Shown piece by piece: positions 1 through 8,482 of a stretch of 64,000 nucleotides of DNA. The translations under genes were made by a program, and so were the position numbers. Under the pieces are notes generated by a model that worked only from the letters and a program-made list of their open reading frames with translations, was not told the DNA's origin and did not search any database. The stretch is from Enteractinococcus helveticum (lineage in GTDB: Bacteria > Actinomycetota > Actinomycetes > Actinomycetales > Micrococcaceae), in contig NZ_LXEY01000016.1 of assembly GCF_001657475.1 (NCBI RefSeq), positions 112,871-176,870 on the forward strand, in the 5' to 3' direction. Within the stretch, counting starts at the first letter, position 1. Every line of letters begins with the position of its first letter.

Positions 1-44
1 ACGTTTGCTAGTGGTTGCATTTCCTACCTCAAATCTCAGTGAGT

Positions 45-110
45 GGGACCACAGTCCCGATAGATAGGACTTAGTGTAACCACAAGTGAGTCACCTCACA
101 AGTCTTTGTG
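45..110. promoter_or_regulatory. Cluster of three short inverted repeats
   Basis: Three small inverted repeats with 4-base spacers lie in a row: GGGAC/GTCCC at 45-58, GTGAG/CTCAC at 86-99 and CACAA/TTGTG at 97-110. They lie beyond the 3' end of the IclR gene and may be operators or a promoter of a gene to the left of the window. Each arm is only five bases, so chance is possible. Confidence 0.25.
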
Positions 111-147
111 GGGAAATCTTGAACTTTCGGGTAATAATGCTGAAACG

Positions 148-795
148 TTAGAAGGTTGCAGCAATGCTTTGCGCGGTGCGGACGACGGCTGAACCATGGT
201 CTTGACCAGGAGACTTATCGATACGTGCCATCGGTATGGCCAGACAAACTGCTGCAATCACTGCCCCATGACGCATGACGGGCGCACTGACTGATGACAG
301 CCCGGGTGTGCGTTCTTCGATGGATTCAACCCACCCACGATCACCGAGTGTCTCGGCAATATTCTCACTGGCGAGGACTTTGCCCGCCGAGCCATGAAGC
401 GGATAGATCAATCCTGGTTCGGCTGTGATGCGAAGACGGTGATGGCTATCAAAGGAGTCGATGCACAGGCGCTTGTCACCCTGGCGGACCCATAATTGGG
501 CGGTTTCCCCGGTTTCTTCGCGCAATGCCGATAAGTAGGGACCTGCCAGTGATTGCAAGGGCAACGATAGGAGACGACGACCCATGGAGTACCCGCCGCC
601 GGGGTGTTTGGACAGAAATCCGTAGGCTTCCATGGATTGAGCAACCCGGTGCGCCGTAGATTTTGATAATCCGGTGCGCTGAGCAATTTCGGTGGCGGTT
701 AGGGTTTCAGAGCCCACGGCATCCAGGATTGCGGTCACGCGCTCCAACATCTGATTTTTGACGCCCTCGCCAGGCTGGGTTGCTTTCGAAGCCAT
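148..795 (-). CDS. IclR family transcriptional regulator
   Basis: The N-terminal third is a winged helix-turn-helix (TATEIAQRTGLSKSTAHR), followed by the effector-binding IclR domain with the typical GLIYPLHGSAGKVLAS stretch. Such proteins bind small acids and control neighbouring catabolic genes. The product is somewhat short for the family (about 215 residues against 250), with a trimmed C-terminus. The start at 795 is preferred because AAGGG lies five bases upstream; an in-frame ATG at 828 has no good ribosome site. It follows the Lrp gene on the same strand after a short gap, so the two may be co-transcribed. The effector cannot be read from the sequence. Confidence 0.85.
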   Translation of the reverse strand: MASKATQPGEGVKNQMLERVTAILDAVGSETLTATEIAQRTGLSKSTAHRVAQSMEAYGFLSKHPGGGYSMGRRLLSLPLQSLAGPYLSALREETGETAQLWVRQGDKRLCIDSFDSHHRLRITAEPGLIYPLHGSAGKVLASENIAETLGDRGWVESIEERTPGLSSVSAPVMRHGAVIAAVCLAIPMARIDKSPGQDHGSAVVRTAQSIAATF

Positions 796-859
796 GGTCT
801 CCCTTGGTGGTTGCAGTGGTCTCGGCATTGATTGTAGCCCCGACCCACCGCCACGCTGG

Positions 860-1351
860 CTAGTGCAGTGCGCTGCGCGAGACTAGATCGTCAAAGATCA
901 TAAACGTTTGTGTGTCCACAACCCCCGACAGCGGCTGAATTTCATCAAACACCACCCGACGCAGATCTGCGGTATCTTTGGCCCGGACTAACAAGATGAC
1001 ATCCATCGGCCCGCCGGTCAGGGTCACGTGCCAGACTTCTGGAATGTCGAGCAACTGTTGACGCAGCGCACGCCAGTTGTGTTGGCGCAGCTTGAGAATG
1101 ACATGGGCTGATGCCCCGAATCCCAGTTTGAGTGGATCGACGTTGACGGTGAAACCCGTGATGACGCCGGTGTCTTGCAAATGCTGGAGTCGGGCATGGC
1201 AGTGAGCGCGCGAAATGTGGACCTGCTCAGCCAGCGCGGTCATCGATATCCGACCGTCTTGGGCCAGCACCGAGATAATGTTCCGGTCGATGGTATCCAG
1301 GGCAGGGGCTTGTGCTGACCACTCTTCGGGCATCGTCACCGGCATCACCAC
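860..1351 (-). CDS. Lrp/AsnC family regulator, probable BkdR
   Basis: This 163-residue protein has an N-terminal AsnC-type helix-turn-helix (DTIDRNIISVLAQDGRIS, then a recognition helix near SRAHCHARL). A C-terminal ligand-binding (RAM) domain has the typical GPMDVILLVRAKD strand. Lrp-type proteins next to branched-chain 2-oxoacid dehydrogenase genes (BkdR) commonly activate them in response to branched-chain amino acids. It is divergent from such an operon across a 150-base gap, so that role is inferred here. Several GTG/ATG codons lie at the start (residues 1, 3 and 7), so the exact N-terminus is uncertain. Confidence 0.85.
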   Translation of the reverse strand: MVMPVTMPEEWSAQAPALDTIDRNIISVLAQDGRISMTALAEQVHISRAHCHARLQHLQDTGVITGFTVNVDPLKLGFGASAHVILKLRQHNWRALRQQLLDIPEVWHVTLTGGPMDVILLVRAKDTADLRRVVFDEIQPLSGVVDTQTFMIFDDLVSRSALH

Positions 1352-1376
1352 TTTGTTATCGCATACCCAATTTTTT

Positions 1377-1389
1377 GAACAATGTGTTC
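1377..1389. promoter_or_regulatory. Palindrome in bkd/Lrp divergent gap
   Basis: GAACA-ATG-TGTTC is a perfect 5+5 inverted repeat between the divergent Lrp gene and the dehydrogenase operon. It is a plausible Lrp-type operator; the assignment rests on position only. Confidence 0.4.
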
Positions 1390-1507
1390 TTCAGTCTAGG
1401 TAAATTTTGGTGATCTGTCGCTGATTCTCCAACAAGCGCCCACTGATCGATTTCACTCGCCATACTGGATTTACTGTTATGCCGCTCACGTGAGAGGACC
1501 ATCAGCC

Positions 1508-2692
1508 ATGATGCCGGAAAATGCGCAACCTGATCTCTCAGAAGAAAAAGCCAAGAAACTCGGGATTAGTCTCGAAGATTATTTACTGCCCACTCACGGC
1601 CGGATCCAAATGATCTCGGAAACCGGTGCCCTGCTACCACCCGAGGAACAAGGCCACACCCCGGGGCATGAATACCCGATGCCCGAGATCGAAGAACTGT
1701 TAGAAGGCTACCGCCAGCTAGTCATCGGTCGTCGTGTCAACGATCAAAACTACGCGCTCGTTCGTCAGGGCCGCATGGCAGTCTACCCCTCCTCCCACGG
1801 TCAAGAGGCTTCCGAAGTCGCCGCCGCACTGTGTTTATCCCCCACCGACTGGCTGTTTCCCACCTACCGTGACACGGTTGCCGTAATCGTACGCGGGGTG
1901 GATCCGGTCCAGGTGATGACCAACTTCCGCGGCGACTGGCACCAGGGCTACAACCCGCATGAACACAACACCTCAATCCAGTCGACGCCGTTGACCACCC
2001 AGCTGCTCCACGCCGTGGGCATGGCGCACGCGGCCCGGCTCAAGGGCGAAGACGTGGTCGTGCTGGGCATGGTCGGGGAAGGGGGCACCTCCGAAGGTGA
2101 CTTCCACGAAGCCCTGAATTTTGCGGCCGTCTTCCGGTTGCCGGTGATCTTTTTTGTTCAAAACAATAAGTATGCGATCTCAGTGCCGCTCTCCCGCCAG
2201 ACCGCGGCCCCATCGCTTGCGCATAAAGCGGTTGGTTATGGCATGGCCGGGGAACTCGTGGACGGCAACGACCTGGCCGCACTGCTGGCCGTATTAGGTC
2301 GGGCCGTGAAATTGTGTCGGGAAGGCGGCGGACCGTTCTTGGTCGAAGCAGACACCTATCGAATCCAATCGCACACCAATGCCGATGACGCCACCCGCTA
2401 CCGGCACAGCAAAGAAGTCGATGAGTGGACCACAAGGGATCCCATCACCCGGATGCGCACCTACCTGCGCTCCGAAGGTGCCTTAACCGAGGAGCTGGAG
2501 GCCCAGTATCACACCGATGCTGAAGACGTGGCATCGGTACTACGTGAGGCCATGGGGCAACAGCCCGATATTCAACCGTTGGACCTATTCGATCATGTCT
2601 ACTCGGTGCAAACCCCACAGCTGGCTGAACAACGCTCCCAGTTGGCAGAAGAACTCGCCCGCGATTCCCACACCGACAATACGAGTGCCTAA
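1508..2692 (+). CDS. bkdA: 2-oxoisovalerate dehydrogenase E1 alpha subunit
   Basis: This is the thiamine-diphosphate-binding alpha subunit of a branched-chain 2-oxoacid dehydrogenase, the E1 that decarboxylates the 2-oxoacids from valine, leucine and isoleucine. The ThDP motif GEGGTSEGD begins near residue 189 and ends with VQNN about 30 residues later. The SHTNADDATRYR loop near residue 290 is typical of branched-chain rather than pyruvate enzymes. ATG 1508 is chosen because GAGAGGA lies nine bases upstream; the longer reading from GTG 1490 would contain that ribosome site. It is the first gene of a tight three-gene operon. Confidence 0.9.
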   Translation: MMPENAQPDLSEEKAKKLGISLEDYLLPTHGRIQMISETGALLPPEEQGHTPGHEYPMPEIEELLEGYRQLVIGRRVNDQNYALVRQGRMAVYPSSHGQEASEVAAALCLSPTDWLFPTYRDTVAVIVRGVDPVQVMTNFRGDWHQGYNPHEHNTSIQSTPLTTQLLHAVGMAHAARLKGEDVVVLGMVGEGGTSEGDFHEALNFAAVFRLPVIFFVQNNKYAISVPLSRQTAAPSLAHKAVGYGMAGELVDGNDLAALLAVLGRAVKLCREGGGPFLVEADTYRIQSHTNADDATRYRHSKEVDEWTTRDPITRMRTYLRSEGALTEELEAQYHTDAEDVASVLREAMGQQPDIQPLDLFDHVYSVQTPQLAEQRSQLAEELARDSHTDNTSA

Positions 2693-2703
2693 GGAGCCTT
2701 AGC

Positions 2704-3789
2704 ATGAGCAAGGAAAAATCTACCCTGACCCTGGCTGCAGCACTCAATGCGGCCCTGGCCGATGAGATGTCGGCCAATGACATGGTTGTGGTCTTCGGTG
2801 AGGATGTCGCCACGCTGGGTGGCGTGTTTAGAATTACCGAGGGCCTGAGCCAACAATTCGGCGACGACCGCTGTTTTGACACCCCGCTGGCCGAATCCGG
2901 CATTGCCGGCACGGCCATTGGGATGGCGATCGGCGGGGTGCGCCCGGTGATCGAAATGCAATTCGATGCCTTCGCCTATCCCGCATTTCAGCAGATGATC
3001 AGCCACATGGCCAAGATGCGCAACCGCACCAAAGGTGCTGTCTCGCTGCCCATCACCGTGCGCATCCCCTACGGCGGCGGCATCGGCGGCGTCGAACACC
3101 ACTCGGATTCTTCCGAGACCTTCTACGCGCATGCCGCGGGCCTGAAAATTTATACCCCGGCCAGTGTTGAAGACGCGTACCTCATGCTGCGCTACGCGAT
3201 CCGGCTCGATGACCCGGTCATCTTCATGGAACCCAAGAAACTCTATTGGACCAAGGCCGATGTGTCGCTGGAACAACTGCGTGAAGAATTCACCACCCGC
3301 TGGGCCCAGGTCGAGGATCGGCGCGAACACGGTGAAGCCTACGCACGAGCCGCCGTTGTTCGCCAGGGCGAGGACGCCACGCTGGTGTCCTACGGCCCAT
3401 CGGTGGTGACGTGTTTATCTGCTGCCGAAGCTGCCGCTGCCGAAGACATCAGCGTCGAAGTCATCGATTTACGCACCATCAATCCGCTGGATGAGCAGAC
3501 CATCATCGCCTCGGTTACCAAGACCGGTCGCGCCGTCGTCGTCGCCGAGCCACAAGGTTTCGCCTCGGTGGCCTCTGAGCTGGTCGCACGCATTCAGCAG
3601 CGGTGTTTCCACTCGCTGGCCGCCCCGGTGCTGCGGGTGACGGGCTTTGACATCCCGTATCCACCACCAATGTTGGAGAAGTACTACCTGCCCAATGTTG
3701 ACCGCATTCTGGATGCCATTGATGACCTGCAATGGGATGACACACCCGTGGATTACCGTCCGATCGTGACCGCAGGAGGCAACCGATGA
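2704..3789 (+). CDS. bkdB: 2-oxoisovalerate dehydrogenase E1 beta subunit
   Basis: This 361-residue beta subunit completes the E1 heterotetramer with the upstream alpha gene. An N-terminal transketolase-type pyrimidine-binding domain includes VVVFGEDVATLGGVF, and the C-terminal transketolase domain includes VIDLRTINPLDEQTI. AAGGAG lies eight bases before the ATG, and the gene starts 11 bases after E1 alpha ends. Its stop overlaps the next start (ATGA), so E2 is probably translationally coupled. Confidence 0.92.
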   Translation: MSKEKSTLTLAAALNAALADEMSANDMVVVFGEDVATLGGVFRITEGLSQQFGDDRCFDTPLAESGIAGTAIGMAIGGVRPVIEMQFDAFAYPAFQQMISHMAKMRNRTKGAVSLPITVRIPYGGGIGGVEHHSDSSETFYAHAAGLKIYTPASVEDAYLMLRYAIRLDDPVIFMEPKKLYWTKADVSLEQLREEFTTRWAQVEDRREHGEAYARAAVVRQGEDATLVSYGPSVVTCLSAAEAAAAEDISVEVIDLRTINPLDEQTIIASVTKTGRAVVVAEPQGFASVASELVARIQQRCFHSLAAPVLRVTGFDIPYPPPMLEKYYLPNVDRILDAIDDLQWDDTPVDYRPIVTAGGNR

Positions 3790-5171
3790 CCACCCAAGTA
3801 TTTCAACTGCCAGATCTGGGCGAAGGCCTCACTGAAGCCGAACTCGTCAAATGGCTCGTGGCCGTGGGCGACACCATTACGGTGGATCAACCCATCGCCG
3901 AGGTCGAAACCGCCAAAGCCCTGGTGGAAGTCCCCTCCCCGTACGCCGGGACGGTCGAAACCCTGCACGGCACCCCGGGCGATACCCTTCATGTGGGCAA
4001 TCCACTGATCACGATTGCCCTGACCACCGACGACGGCGCGCCGCGCCCCGGTGCCCTGGATTATCGGGAAGAAGAACGCGCCGGGATCACGGTGTCCGAA
4101 GACAGCGACGACGAGGCGTCCGGTAATGAGCTCATCGGCTACGGCACCTCCGGGGGTGCCACCACCCGGCGCACACGTCGATCCAAACGCGCCACCAAGG
4201 TTTCTGGCAATGGCACCGCGGATCCCAGCCGCACCTCGGCTGCTGTCAGCGCACCCCGGGTGATTTCCCCGCTGGTACGGCTCTTGGCCAAGCGTCACGG
4301 GGTTGATATTAGCCGGCTGACCGGTAGCGGACCCGACGGCGTGATTCTGCGGGCGGATGTGATGGCCGCGATCGACCAGCCCGTCCAACAGTTTGAGGCC
4401 GCAACGCCGCAATCCACCCAGCCTGTGACCAAATCGGCCGCCGAGCATGTCGATGCACCGGCTGGCCTGGCGGTTTCCGAGCGCGTCCCGGTCACCGGCG
4501 TGCGCAAGATGATCGCCGATCAAATGGTGCGCTCACGGTCGATCATTCCGGATGCGACGTCCTGGATTGATGTTGATGTCACCGAATTGCTCGAACTGCA
4601 GGCCCGGCTCAAAGCAGATAACCCTGAGACCGCCCCGAGTCTGTTGGGGCTGATCGCCCGATTCGTCACCGCCGCACTTCGCCGCTATCCGGTGCTAAAT
4701 ACACGGTTTGTTGAGTCCGACGACGGCGCCGAGCTGGTGTATTTTGACGGGATCAACTTAGGCATTGCCACCGATAGCGAGCGCGGGCTCGTGGTGCCGG
4801 CGGTTGAACACGCCGAACGATATTCAGCTCGTGAGCTCACCGGCCAGATCAAGGAATTGGTGGATAAAGCACGCCGTGGTCAGTGCACGGTGGCTGAGCT
4901 GACCCGCGGTACCTTCACCCTGAACAACTATGGGGTGCTGGGTGTTGATGGTGCTGCGGCGATTATCAATGCGCCCGAGGTTGCCATCATGGGTGTCGGG
5001 CGCATCATCGACCGGCCGTGGGTTGTCGAGGGAGAATTGGCGGTACGAAAAGTCACCGAACTGACACTGTCATTTGATCACCGTGTCACCGACGGCGCCA
5101 CCGGATCAGCATTCTTAACTGCCGTGGCCGATGCGATGCAGCATCCAACATCAGTGCTCGCCGACCTATAA
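3786..5171 (+). CDS. bkdC: Branched-chain 2-oxoacid dehydrogenase E2 (acyltransferase)
   Basis: Domains in order are a lipoyl domain (residues 1-80, modified lysine K44 in ETAKALVEVP), a low-complexity linker, a peripheral subunit-binding domain (about 155-192) and the catalytic acyltransferase domain (about 235-461). The active-site motif is HRVTDG (H432, D436). It moves the acyl group from E1 to CoA. One lipoyl domain is the usual number for this E2 class. No E3 (lipoamide dehydrogenase) gene follows, so E3 must be supplied from elsewhere. Confidence 0.92.
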   Translation: MTTQVFQLPDLGEGLTEAELVKWLVAVGDTITVDQPIAEVETAKALVEVPSPYAGTVETLHGTPGDTLHVGNPLITIALTTDDGAPRPGALDYREEERAGITVSEDSDDEASGNELIGYGTSGGATTRRTRRSKRATKVSGNGTADPSRTSAAVSAPRVISPLVRLLAKRHGVDISRLTGSGPDGVILRADVMAAIDQPVQQFEAATPQSTQPVTKSAAEHVDAPAGLAVSERVPVTGVRKMIADQMVRSRSIIPDATSWIDVDVTELLELQARLKADNPETAPSLLGLIARFVTAALRRYPVLNTRFVESDDGAELVYFDGINLGIATDSERGLVVPAVEHAERYSARELTGQIKELVDKARRGQCTVAELTRGTFTLNNYGVLGVDGAAAIINAPEVAIMGVGRIIDRPWVVEGELAVRKVTELTLSFDHRVTDGATGSAFLTAVADAMQHPTSVLADL

Positions 5172-5189
5172 GCACGTCCACACACCAAG

Positions 5190-5888
5190 TTATGCTTCCA
5201 TCAATGACATTGTCTGGCTGATCAGTGCGGTGAGTCCAAACTGAAACGGCGGGTCGGCATACTGGTTTCGCGCGTCAACATCCATCCCATCAATGGCGGG
5301 ATCGCTCTGGATTCTGGAGGCTTTCACCACGCGATCCAACCACGCGCTATCTGCGGTGACGTCGTCGGTATCAAAGATGGTCGACGGCGCGTCGACGTCC
5401 AAGGCCGAACCAAATAAGAATGATTCAAACGCTACGATCACCTTGATCACCAGGGCGTCAGGGATGCCAGCGCTAGCCAGGGCTTGGGCGACCGTGTTGT
5501 ACATGTGCAAGGTTTTGGGTGACTCGGAGACCGCAGTGACGGCGATCGTAGGGATCAGTGAAGGGTATTCGGCAAATACGGCACGATAGGACAACGCCCA
5601 ATCGCGCAGGGCCTCTTCGAGCGTGGCCTGCTGGGCAATGAGTCGCTGCATGCCTTGCAGCGAGACTTGGGATACCAGCGCGTCTTGAATCAGTAACACG
5701 ATGTCGGCTTTATTTGTCACGTGGTTGTAGAGCGCCGAGGCCGCGACCTTGAGCCGCTTGGCAAGGTTCGTCATGGTTAGTTGTTCAAGCCCTCGTGCGG
5801 TGACGAGTTCCAGTGCTTGTTCACCAATGAGCTCGCGACTGAGCACCGGTTTGACGGGGCGACCTGCGGTGCGTTTGATGCTCTTCAC
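5190..5888 (-). CDS. TetR family regulator of the putrescine operon
   Basis: The N-terminal TetR helix-turn-helix reads LTMTNLAKRLKVAASALYNH, with a C-terminal helical ligand domain ending in FGLTALISQTMSLMEA. The GTG start at 5888 has GAGGA four bases upstream. It is divergent from the putrescine oxidase operon and probably represses it, with a polyamine or derived aldehyde as inducer (inference). A short, diverged copy of its C-terminus survives at 13.6 kb beside an aldehyde dehydrogenase relic. Confidence 0.85.
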   Translation of the reverse strand: MKSIKRTAGRPVKPVLSRELIGEQALELVTARGLEQLTMTNLAKRLKVAASALYNHVTNKADIVLLIQDALVSQVSLQGMQRLIAQQATLEEALRDWALSYRAVFAEYPSLIPTIAVTAVSESPKTLHMYNTVAQALASAGIPDALVIKVIVAFESFLFGSALDVDAPSTIFDTDDVTADSAWLDRVVKASRIQSDPAIDGMDVDARNQYADPPFQFGLTALISQTMSLMEA

Positions 5889-5907
5889 TGTGTCCTCAAA
5901 TCCAGAT

Positions 5908-6017
5908 GTGATACATCGACCATCCTACAATTCCGGCGCGCTTTCCGAATGGATTTCCTTCGACTAGGCAACATCACCTGCAATGTGTATCATATCACTA
6001 AATGAACCGTATTCATT
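5908..6017. promoter_or_regulatory. Divergent TetR/putrescine oxidase control region
   Basis: Candidate operators: GTGATACA at 5908-5915 and its near inverse TGTATCAT at 5986-5993, plus a perfect inverted repeat AATGAA-N5-TTCATT at 6001-6017, just before the oxidase ribosome site. The last is well placed to block transcription or translation of the operon. Confidence 0.4.
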
Positions 6018-6030
6018 ATTGAGGGAAGCC

Positions 6031-7539
6031 GTGACAAGTCTTTACGCAACAGCAGAAAACCGCCCAACCATCGAGCGCGACGTCGTCGTCATCGGCGCCG
6101 GACCAGCCGGCATGATGGCCGCATACACACTGAAGAAAGCAGGCAAATCGGTGGCAGTGCTTGAGGCGCGTCCACGCGTAGGCGGGCGCACCTGGAACGG
6201 CAAAGTACAAGATGCCTCCGGCAAAGAACACTTCATTGAGATCGGCGGGCAATGGATTTCTCCTGACCAGACGCGCCTGATTGACCTCGTCGAGGAACTG
6301 GGATTGACCACATTCTCCCGCTACCGCGAAGGCCAGAACGTCTATGTGGCGCCGGACGGCACTCGGCATACCTATAGCGGCGACCAGCTGCCAGTTTCGG
6401 ACACCACGGCCACTGAGATCGACAAACTGATCGACCTGCTCAACACCAAGGTCACCGAAATGGACGTGACCCAACCCTGGGCGATGCCCGACGCCGCCCA
6501 GTTGGATGCGATCTCGTTTCGTGACTGGTTGAAACAGCATTCCGATGATCAAGAAGCCATTGATAACGTCTCGATCTACATCGCCTCGGGCATGCTGACC
6601 AAACCCGCCCATACGTTCTCCGCACTCCAGGCCATTCTGATGGCTGCTTCGGCCGGGTCGTTTTCCAACCTGGTGGATGAAGACTTCATCCTCGATAAGC
6701 GCGTTGTTGGTGGGATGCAGTCGGTGTCGCTGAAAATGGCCGAATATCTTGGCGACGACGTCTACCTCTCGTCTCCGGTGCGTCAGCTCGACTGGGCCAC
6801 CACCGACCCTGAGACTGCCGATGCGCTGAATAACGTTGCTGCCGATGTGCGCAATGGGGTTGTCGATGATGGTGCACCAGCAGAGGTCACGGCGTATTCG
6901 GATACCGTGATCGTCCAGGCAAAAACCGCCGTACTGGCCGTCCCACCGAATCTGTATCACCGGATCCAATACGTCCCACCGCTGCCCCGCGAACAGATGG
7001 TCGCCCACCAGCACATCTCGATGGGCCTGGTGATCAAAGTCCACGCCGTCTACGAGACCCCGTTCTGGCGGGACAAGGGCCTATCGGGTACCGGATTTGG
7101 TGGCGGGCGCATGGTCCAGGAGGTCTATGACAACACCAACTATGGCCCGAACCTCGTTGACGACCACGATGCCGAAAATCCCCACGGCACGCTGGTGAGC
7201 TTCATATCCGATGTGCACGCCGAAACCATGTGGGCGCTACCGGCAAAGGAACGCAAACAGCGCATCTTGGCAGAACTCGCCGCCTATCTAGGCGATGAAG
7301 CCCTGGAGCCCATCGCGTTTTTCCTATCGGACATGGCCGCCGAGGAATGGACCCGCGGCGCCTATGCCACCAGCTATGACCTGGGCGGACTCAGCCGCTG
7401 GGGGCACCTGCAGAACCGTCCAACCGGTTCGATCTACTACGCCTGTTCTGATATTGCCGCCGAAGGCTACCAACACGTCGACGGCGCAATTCGGCAGGGC
7501 GAACTCGTGGCCGGCCGCATCCTTGAGAGGCTGCAATGA
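6031..7539 (+). CDS. puo: Putrescine oxidase (flavin monoamine oxidase)
   Basis: This FAD enzyme oxidises putrescine to 4-aminobutanal, ammonia and hydrogen peroxide. The dinucleotide motif GAGPAG lies near residue 22 and is followed by PRVGGRTW. Stretches such as IASGMLTKPAHTFSALQA, LSGTGFGGG, YDNTNYG and AEGYQHVDGA match putrescine oxidases of Rhodococcus and Kocuria as I know them. GTG 6031 is chosen because GAGGG lies five bases upstream; an ATG at 5983 lies inside the presumed operator region. The 502-residue product is slightly longer than the usual 450-480. The permease and aldehyde dehydrogenase downstream fit the same pathway. Confidence 0.88.
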   Translation: MTSLYATAENRPTIERDVVVIGAGPAGMMAAYTLKKAGKSVAVLEARPRVGGRTWNGKVQDASGKEHFIEIGGQWISPDQTRLIDLVEELGLTTFSRYREGQNVYVAPDGTRHTYSGDQLPVSDTTATEIDKLIDLLNTKVTEMDVTQPWAMPDAAQLDAISFRDWLKQHSDDQEAIDNVSIYIASGMLTKPAHTFSALQAILMAASAGSFSNLVDEDFILDKRVVGGMQSVSLKMAEYLGDDVYLSSPVRQLDWATTDPETADALNNVAADVRNGVVDDGAPAEVTAYSDTVIVQAKTAVLAVPPNLYHRIQYVPPLPREQMVAHQHISMGLVIKVHAVYETPFWRDKGLSGTGFGGGRMVQEVYDNTNYGPNLVDDHDAENPHGTLVSFISDVHAETMWALPAKERKQRILAELAAYLGDEALEPIAFFLSDMAAEEWTRGAYATSYDLGGLSRWGHLQNRPTGSIYYACSDIAAEGYQHVDGAIRQGELVAGRILERLQ

Positions 7540-8429
7540 ACACTCCCACCTTCCGAAACCTGGTCGTCGCCTACACCGCAACCGACACCGGCCGCGATGC
7601 ACTGAATCTCGGCATCGCCATGGCCCGGACCTCGGGCGCTCACCTGAACTTGGTGACCGTTGTCCCCCAGGACAATATTTATGCTGCGGTGTATCCATCG
7701 GACCGCGGGCACATGCCCATTATCCAGGAACAAGTGCGCGAGTGGCTCGAACAAGCCCAAGCCTCCCTACCTGCTGACATCAGCAGCAGTATCCACACCA
7801 TCACCGATTCTTCCGACGCCGCCGGACTGCTCACTGCAACCCAACAGCTCAACGGCTCGGCCATAGTACTGGGCGGTCGACGCGGCGGGCTATTGCGGCG
7901 CTTCCGACTCGGAACGACAGCCACCACGCTGCTCCATTCCAGCCCGGTTCCCGTTGCGTTGGCCCCGGGCGGGTATCAGAACCAGGCCAAACTTTCAGGC
8001 TTCACCGCGATGTTCGGTGCACGCCCCGGTGCGGAGGCGGTCATTCACTACGCGCTGCAGGCGGCCCAATCATTCAACCTACCGCTGCGATTGGTATCGC
8101 TGCTGTTCCTCGATGAGCATCAAGCCGACTTCTTGCCCGAAGGCATCAACACCGCAGATCTGATCGCTCAAGTTGAACAATTCGGCAACGAACAACTCGC
8201 CGCTCAAGCCGCCGACATGGTGGCCAATCACCAGGCCTCCACGGTCGTGGCCACCGGCAAAGACGTTCACGACGCCGTCGACCAGCTGACCTGGATGGAA
8301 CAGGAACTGGTCATCTTCGGCTCATCACGCCTGGCCTCCGAACAACACACGTTCTTGGGTGCCACGGCTGCCAAAATTTTGCGACACATCCCATCCCCCA
8401 TGATGGTCATCCCTGCGGAGACCACCTAG
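7536..8429 (+). CDS. Universal stress protein, two tandem UspA domains
   Basis: This 297-residue cytoplasmic protein has two UspA folds (about 1-145 and 150-297). Each begins with a beta strand of the NLVVAYTATDTGRDAL or FTAMFGARPGAEA type. The first domain carries an ATP-binding-like GGRRGGLLRR..LGTTA segment. Its start overlaps the oxidase stop (ATGA), so it is coupled to a peroxide-producing enzyme. A role in coping with peroxide or aldehyde stress is inferred only. Confidence 0.82.
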   Translation: MNTPTFRNLVVAYTATDTGRDALNLGIAMARTSGAHLNLVTVVPQDNIYAAVYPSDRGHMPIIQEQVREWLEQAQASLPADISSSIHTITDSSDAAGLLTATQQLNGSAIVLGGRRGGLLRRFRLGTTATTLLHSSPVPVALAPGGYQNQAKLSGFTAMFGARPGAEAVIHYALQAAQSFNLPLRLVSLLFLDEHQADFLPEGINTADLIAQVEQFGNEQLAAQAADMVANHQASTVVATGKDVHDAVDQLTWMEQELVIFGSSRLASEQHTFLGATAAKILRHIPSPMMVIPAETT

Positions 8430-8482
8430 CAGTCTCGGACTCAGCTTTCGAATCCGGCTACCTGAACCGAAAGAGGTATCTT

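Noticed and set aside
3753..4523. 256-residue minus-strand open frame opposite the E2 gene
   Set aside because: It is antisense to a well-supported E2 with lipoyl and catalytic motifs; its own residue pattern is glycine/histidine-rich with no domain.
6016..7044. 342-residue minus-strand open frame opposite putrescine oxidase
   Set aside because: Shadow of the oxidase gene produced by its codon bias; no recognisable motif or ribosome site.
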